In this document: positions 22,837 to 25,988 of the stretch, one piece after another | Layout of the letters: each line of letters opens with the position of its first letter | Numbering within the stretch: position 1 is the stretch's first letter | Position numbers and translations under genes: made by a program | Assembly (NCBI GenBank): GCA_038526275.1 | Contig: JBCBGY010000041.1 | Location: 1 to 25,988, forward strand | DNA: 25,988 nucleotides | DNA from: 188UL27-1 sp038526275 | GTDB lineage: Bacteria; Pseudomonadota; Alphaproteobacteria; Rhodobacterales; Rhodobacteraceae | Direction: 5' to 3' | The notes under the pieces: model-generated | What the model saw: the letters and a program-made list of their open reading frames with translations, nothing else | Told to the model about the DNA's origin: nothing | Databases searched by the model: none

Positions 22837-23462
22837 GCGTGCTCTGCTTTCCCGAGTACGACATCCGCCTCGCTTTGTGCGTCAAATGCTTCTTCCATAG
22901 AGCGCCAATGGTGGCGGACTTGCCGACTATCGATGTCGAACGAGAACCAGTTTCCTCCGCCGTGGGGCTGGTCGTATCGCCGGTCGATCGGAAGCCCGGC
23001 CAAGGCACAATATAACAATGTGCCGACGGCCCCATGACCGACAAACAGCACATCCCCCTCGAGATGATGCCAAACGTGATCCAAAGCCTCGCTGAGAATC
23101 CGCACCTGTGCTGCCTTGGCTGTTTCCCAGCCGCACATGCTGTCCTGCGGTCTGGCAAAGAACCGGTCGGCCGCAGCCTCGAATGCGGTTGGAGAAAGGT
23201 AGCCCGTCGCGGAGCGGTCGTTCTCGTGCATCTTCGGCCGGACTTCCATCGGCACCTGCCACGCTGCAGCCAGGCACACTGCGGTGTCGATGGCCTTTCT
23301 TTCTGCGCTGGCAACGATGCGCGTTGTTTTTGGCCAGGGCTCCGCCCGCACGAGGCGTTCTACTCGTGCAAGGCCGGTCTCTGACAATCTCCACTCCGGA
23401 ATCGGGATACTTGGGTCAATCGCCACCTGCGGGTGAGTCAGATATCTCGCTTGTTTCGTCAT
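22833..23462 (-). CDS. Histidine-phosphatase-superfamily protein with altered first motif
   Basis: A 209-residue protein of the phosphoglycerate-mutase-like fold. The usual R-H-G motif is replaced by YLTHPQV, which keeps the His that is phosphorylated but has Thr in place of the first Arg. The second Arg is in SAERKAIDTA, the acid in KMHENDRS and the second His in FVGHGAVGTLL. The protein may be a phosphatase with shifted specificity or a binding protein. I prefer ATG 23462 to the TTG at 23474. It lies 19 bases downstream of the secreted hydrolase gene and overlaps the next gene. Confidence 0.8.
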   Translation of the reverse strand: MTKQARYLTHPQVAIDPSIPIPEWRLSETGLARVERLVRAEPWPKTTRIVASAERKAIDTAVCLAAAWQVPMEVRPKMHENDRSATGYLSPTAFEAAADRFFARPQDSMCGWETAKAAQVRILSEALDHVWHHLEGDVLFVGHGAVGTLLYCALAGLPIDRRYDQPHGGGNWFSFDIDSRQVRHHWRSMEEAFDAQSEADVVLGKAEHA

Positions 23463-23481
23463 TACAGGTTCCAAAGATCAC

Positions 23482-24210
23482 TTAGTTTGAGTGCTGCGCT
23501 TCCACGCGCCCCTCGGGCATATCAATCCAGTCCATGAGCGGGGTAAGCCACACCGGGTCGGCGGCATAGAAGAGCCCATGCCCGGTACCCTCGTGGAAAA
23601 CAATCGATATAGGGCTGGAGAGTTGTTTGTTGCGCTCGAAAAACGGAGTGCACGGGAAGCCCAGGTCATCGACGCTATCGGCCATCGACAACAAGCGGCC
23701 GTCAAGGCCGTCGGCGGACAGTTGGTCTCCGGCGATCGTCTCGGCGATACAGCCGGCGAGGATCGCGTAGTTGACCTCTGGGTCTTGCAACTCCCGCGCA
23801 GCCCGTAGCGTCATGTATCCACCCTTGCTGAACCCGACGACTGTGATGTTTGCGCTTGGCACACCAGCACCCCGCAAAGTGCGCACCTGGTCGACAATTG
23901 TATCGACATATTCCAACCCGCCGGGTTCGCGTAGCTCCGCGACCACAACATGGCCATGCGAAGACAGCGCCTCGGTGATGCCCCTGAAGTCGTAGGGCCC
24001 AAACCGTTCCGAAACGGCCTCGGGCCCTTCGGTTTCGATAATGCGTCCGTGAACATAGATGATATAGCGGGAATCGGCCCCGATCTGCTCCGGCAGGTTG
24101 TGCAAGACGGTTTGTGCAAACGCGTGACCGCCCAGCATGGCAAGCAAAAGCGCGATAGCAGACGCCCGCCGCGAGACGGCAGGTAGGCGACGGCAAAATG
24201 AGAAGTTCAT
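23482..24210 (-). CDS. Secreted alpha/beta hydrolase
   Basis: A 242-residue exported hydrolase. A signal peptide (Arg-rich start, ASAIALLLAMLGGHAFA, cleavage before QTV) is followed by the fold with IIYVHGRIIE, the nucleophile elbow VVGFSKGGYM and a C-terminal GTGHGLFY that supplies the His. Its cysteines suggest possible disulfides in the periplasm. ATG 24210 has AAAGAGGACTTCACC upstream; the open frame runs further upstream, but that part lacks family similarity. It is the only exported enzyme of the cluster and hints that the substrate is met in the periplasm. Confidence 0.83.
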   Translation of the reverse strand: MNFSFCRRLPAVSRRASAIALLLAMLGGHAFAQTVLHNLPEQIGADSRYIIYVHGRIIETEGPEAVSERFGPYDFRGITEALSSHGHVVVAELREPGGLEYVDTIVDQVRTLRGAGVPSANITVVGFSKGGYMTLRAARELQDPEVNYAILAGCIAETIAGDQLSADGLDGRLLSMADSVDDLGFPCTPFFERNKQLSSPISIVFHEGTGHGLFYAADPVWLTPLMDWIDMPEGRVEAQHSN

Positions 24211-24392
24211 GGTGAAGTCCTCTTTTGTGTTCGTGTGTACGGCTCCAACGACCAAGTAGAGGTTTTCGTAAGCGACGCTTTCCCGATCGTGCTTTTGCGT
24301 GAGTTTAAGCGCCGAAAGGTTAATTGCCCTGCGTGATCGCGACGAAATCGGCGACAGCCACGGCGATGAGAATTGCGAGAGCAGACCGCTCT

Positions 24393-25160
24393 TTACGTTT
24401 CGTGGATGGCCTCGAATGATTGGGGTGTGCTGGTTGGGCCCACACGGTGCGCTGTACGCGCCAGGAACGCCGAGATAGACCGTCGGAGACCGCAAGGGTT
24501 GTCTATATGCAATAAGTGCCCGCCGGTAAGGATCTCAAACTCTGCGCCTGCGATCCTTTCGGCGCTCAGCCGTGCGCCACGATGCGTGGCTCTGTTCTCG
24601 CTGCCTACGATAACAAGTGTCGGCACCATTACCTGTGCGAGGTGCCGGCGCCCGTCATAAGTCCGGGCCGCATCGAAGGCGTCGAGGATACGATCACGCG
24701 GCATCTGGGACAGGAAGCGGCGCGCCTCTTTTGCCGCAGCGGGGGACTGGCCGGCGGCGCCCATCAGATTGAGCCAGGACCGTGGAAGGCATTGCAGCAA
24801 AGGGCGCGCCAGCCTAGGTCCGGCTCGTCTGATCCAACGGTCGGTGACTGTTGGCACCGATTCCACCAGAATCAGCGCCCTTGGACGCATTGCCGTCCGC
24901 GCGAGCAATTCCAGCGCAACCATACCCCCAAGGGAGTGCCCGATCAGCACCATGTCGTCTTCAACACGTGGCAAAAGCGTGTCCGAGAAGCGTTCGACCG
25001 TCGGGGCCGCGACCGCTTCAGCATCCCCATGCCCGGGTAAATCCGGCATTTGCGCGCGCGGAAGATCGGAGGTGAGGTCAAGCCACGTGGCGCCCGACAA
25101 GCCCGCGCCGTGAATCCACAGACTGCTTATGTCCTTCAGGAAATCTTCGCTATTCGCCAT
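24393..25160 (-). CDS. Alpha/beta hydrolase (255 aa), BioH/MenH-like
   Basis: Alpha/beta hydrolase with SLWIHGAGLSGATWLDL, PDLPGHGDAEA, the nucleophile elbow LIGHSLGGMVAL, GGHLLHIDNP for the catalytic His and VIVGSENRATH where most members have G-x-x-D. The Asp is replaced by Glu here, an acceptable but unusual acid. The ATG at 25160 follows GGAGGG. It overlaps the end of the small upstream gene by 11 bases, showing coupling. A 182-base gap separates it from the next gene, where an internal promoter could lie. Confidence 0.87.
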   Translation of the reverse strand: MANSEDFLKDISSLWIHGAGLSGATWLDLTSDLPRAQMPDLPGHGDAEAVAAPTVERFSDTLLPRVEDDMVLIGHSLGGMVALELLARTAMRPRALILVESVPTVTDRWIRRAGPRLARPLLQCLPRSWLNLMGAAGQSPAAAKEARRFLSQMPRDRILDAFDAARTYDGRRHLAQVMVPTLVIVGSENRATHRGARLSAERIAGAEFEILTGGHLLHIDNPCGLRRSISAFLARTAHRVGPTSTPQSFEAIHET

Positions 25161-25362
25161 GGTCCCTCCAAACATCAGCGGGTAACATGATGACCCTGCC
25201 CTGTATCACGGTCGTCGGCGCGAATGGGCCGCGCCCGGGCTGTACTGCAAACAACCGATGGGACGCCAACCAACCCTGAAACTCAGCTACGTCGGCCAAG
25301 TGGGTAGTGCCGCCTGCCTCGACGACGATCTTGACTTCAAGAGCCATCATGTTTCTCATCAT
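25150..25362 (-). CDS. Small protein of unknown function, first gene of the hydrolase cluster
   Basis: About 70 residues, starting MMRNMMALEVKIVVEAGG with further in-frame ATGs at 25350 and 25347, so the start is uncertain. It is soluble, with a beta-rich pattern and GRGPFAPTTVIQGRVIMLP. I do not recognise the family. It begins right beside the 32-bp palindrome and its last codons overlap the start of the alpha/beta hydrolase gene, so it is the leader gene of the cluster. A start upstream at 25413 would place the palindrome inside the coding region and is less likely. Confidence 0.6.
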   Translation of the reverse strand: MMRNMMALEVKIVVEAGGTTHLADVAEFQGWLASHRLFAVQPGRGPFAPTTVIQGRVIMLPADVWRDHGE

Positions 25363-25363
25363 T

Positions 25364-25395
25364 CTGAGCACTTGCTCAATTGAGCAAGTGCTCAG
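25364..25395. promoter_or_regulatory. Perfect 32-bp palindromic operator
   Basis: The half-site CTGAGCACTTGCTCAA (25364-25379) is followed directly by its exact reverse complement (25380-25395). It lies between the divergent TetR gene and the hydrolase cluster. It can be read as two overlapping 15-16-bp dyads, enough for two TetR dimers. A related site is at 20212-20239. Confidence 0.92.
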
Positions 25396-25422
25396 TGAAG
25401 GGGTAGATGTCAAGGGAGGTGT

Positions 25423-25988
25423 ATGAACCGATTATCAGGGCAGGAACGGCGGTCGCAAATCGTTGAAGGCGCGTGCGCCATCATCCTGGAAAAGGGCCTT
25501 TCCGGCACAGCAACCCGGGATGTTACGCGTCATCTAGGTGTCGGGTCAGGGCTGTTGCACCATTATTTCAAGACATGGGGAGAGCTGCGCGCAGAAGTCG
25601 TGAAGACGTTCATCCATCAGGAGATCGCCGCATTGCGCCAGGCCCTGTCTAACTGCCCAACAGATCGCGTGTTTGAGTGCTTCATCGACTGGATGACCTC
25701 TGACCCTGACCTGCGGTTCTGGAAACTTTGGCTGGATGCCATCGAAGAAGCGCGCCGTGACCCCGATCTGGCAGCGATTGTTCAAGATGGTCATGTTCAA
25801 TGGCACGCCGCGATTGTGGAAATGCTCGAACGATCCTCCGAGAACGGTCCTTTGGACAATGTCCATGCCCAACACGCAGCGTGGCGAGTCTCAGCATTAT
25901 TCGACGGGTTAATGGGGATCATGACCATCGGGCGCGCGCCGTTGACCAAAGAGTTCGTGAAAGAGCTTGTGTCCGAGCAGATTGACAT
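25423..25988 (+). CDS. TetR-family regulator, BetI-like C-terminus (incomplete at window end)
   Basis: About 188 codons, open to the window edge, so the end is outside. The helix-turn-helix domain is seen in SQIVEGACAIILEKGLSGTA, TRDVTRHLGVGSGLLHHYFK. The C-terminal part (FRFWKLWLDAIEEARRDPDL pattern, with VFECFIDWMTSDP) resembles the TetR_C_6/BetI-type ligand domain. An excellent AAGGGAGGTG site precedes ATG 25423. It is divergent from the hydrolase cluster across the 32-bp palindrome. By inference it represses both that cluster and itself, and possibly the acetyltransferase/AraC locus. Confidence 0.9.
   Translation, partial: MNRLSGQERRSQIVEGACAIILEKGLSGTATRDVTRHLGVGSGLLHHYFKTWGELRAEVVKTFIHQEIAALRQALSNCPTDRVFECFIDWMTSDPDLRFWKLWLDAIEEARRDPDLAAIVQDGHVQWHAAIVEMLERSSENGPLDNVHAQHAAWRVSALFDGLMGIMTIGRAPLTKEFVKELVSEQID

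Noticed and set aside
25364..25395. The 32-bp palindrome as a transcription terminator
   Set aside because: It lies between two divergent gene starts, lacks a T-run and a loop, and a related site is found upstream of another gene.

Overview
The window looks like an accessory, heavily rearranged stretch of an alphaproteobacterial genome, most likely from the Rhodobacterales/Roseobacter group. The grounds are moderate GC content, the gene families present (TRAP-transporter remnants, OhrR-type MarR, B12-riboswitch CbiM, DUF465) and the style of the proteins. No rRNA, tRNA, CRISPR array or replication origin was seen. The striking feature is the number of broken genes beside intact regulators: a glutathione S-transferase remnant, a partial catalase copy, collapsed TRAP genes, a frameshifted isoprenylcysteine methyltransferase-like gene and an internally deleted CatB-like acetyltransferase. 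Two insertion sequences and a 250-bp dispersed repeat are also present.

Layout. 1-900: GST remnant and a two-gene unit (unknown 85-aa protein plus a DUF465/YdcH protein). 990-3211: a partial catalase copy abutting the 3' end of a winged-helix/TolB-like/TPR regulator. 3431-4075: a divergently transcribed, Gly/Asn-repeat protein of unknown function. 4472-5279: complete IS6-family element without target duplication. 5381-9466: a decayed sugar-acid-type catabolic locus (sugar isomerase/epimerase, beta-hydroxyacid dehydrogenase, dctM and dctP remnants, divergent LacI regulator). 9696-11464: Lrp regulator divergent from a diaminopropionate ammonia-lyase-like enzyme. 11528-13338: OhrR-like regulator divergent from a secreted catalase-family peroxidase and a 73-aa protein. 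13351-17240: two copies of a 250-bp repeat bracketing an IS110-family element (IS1111-like layout) and a ureohydrolase. 17303-18977: MerR regulator with a canonical 19-bp-spacer promoter driving a CDF metal transporter and a broken methyltransferase-like gene. 19016-19975: cobalamin riboswitch, CbiM, terminator. 20212-21570: broken CatB acetyltransferase and an AraC/GyrI-like regulator. 21709-25988: a leftward cluster of three alpha/beta hydrolases, a histidine-phosphatase-like protein, a VOC protein and a small unknown protein, divergent from a TetR regulator that runs off the window.

How the parts work together. Several regulator-target pairs can be read from the DNA. The MerR promoter has a perfect dyad inside the spacer. 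The TetR/hydrolase divergent region holds a perfect 32-bp palindrome, and a second copy (22 of 28 bases) sits upstream of the broken acetyltransferase, which suggests a small regulon spanning 5 kb. The OhrR-like protein keeps its peroxide-sensing cysteine beside the catalase. The most novel items are the Gly/Asn-repeat protein with its divergent regulator, the dispersed repeat whose last 100 bp is much better conserved than its first 150, the shared TetR operator, and the structured region downstream of the IS110 transposase that may encode its guide (bridge/seek) RNA.
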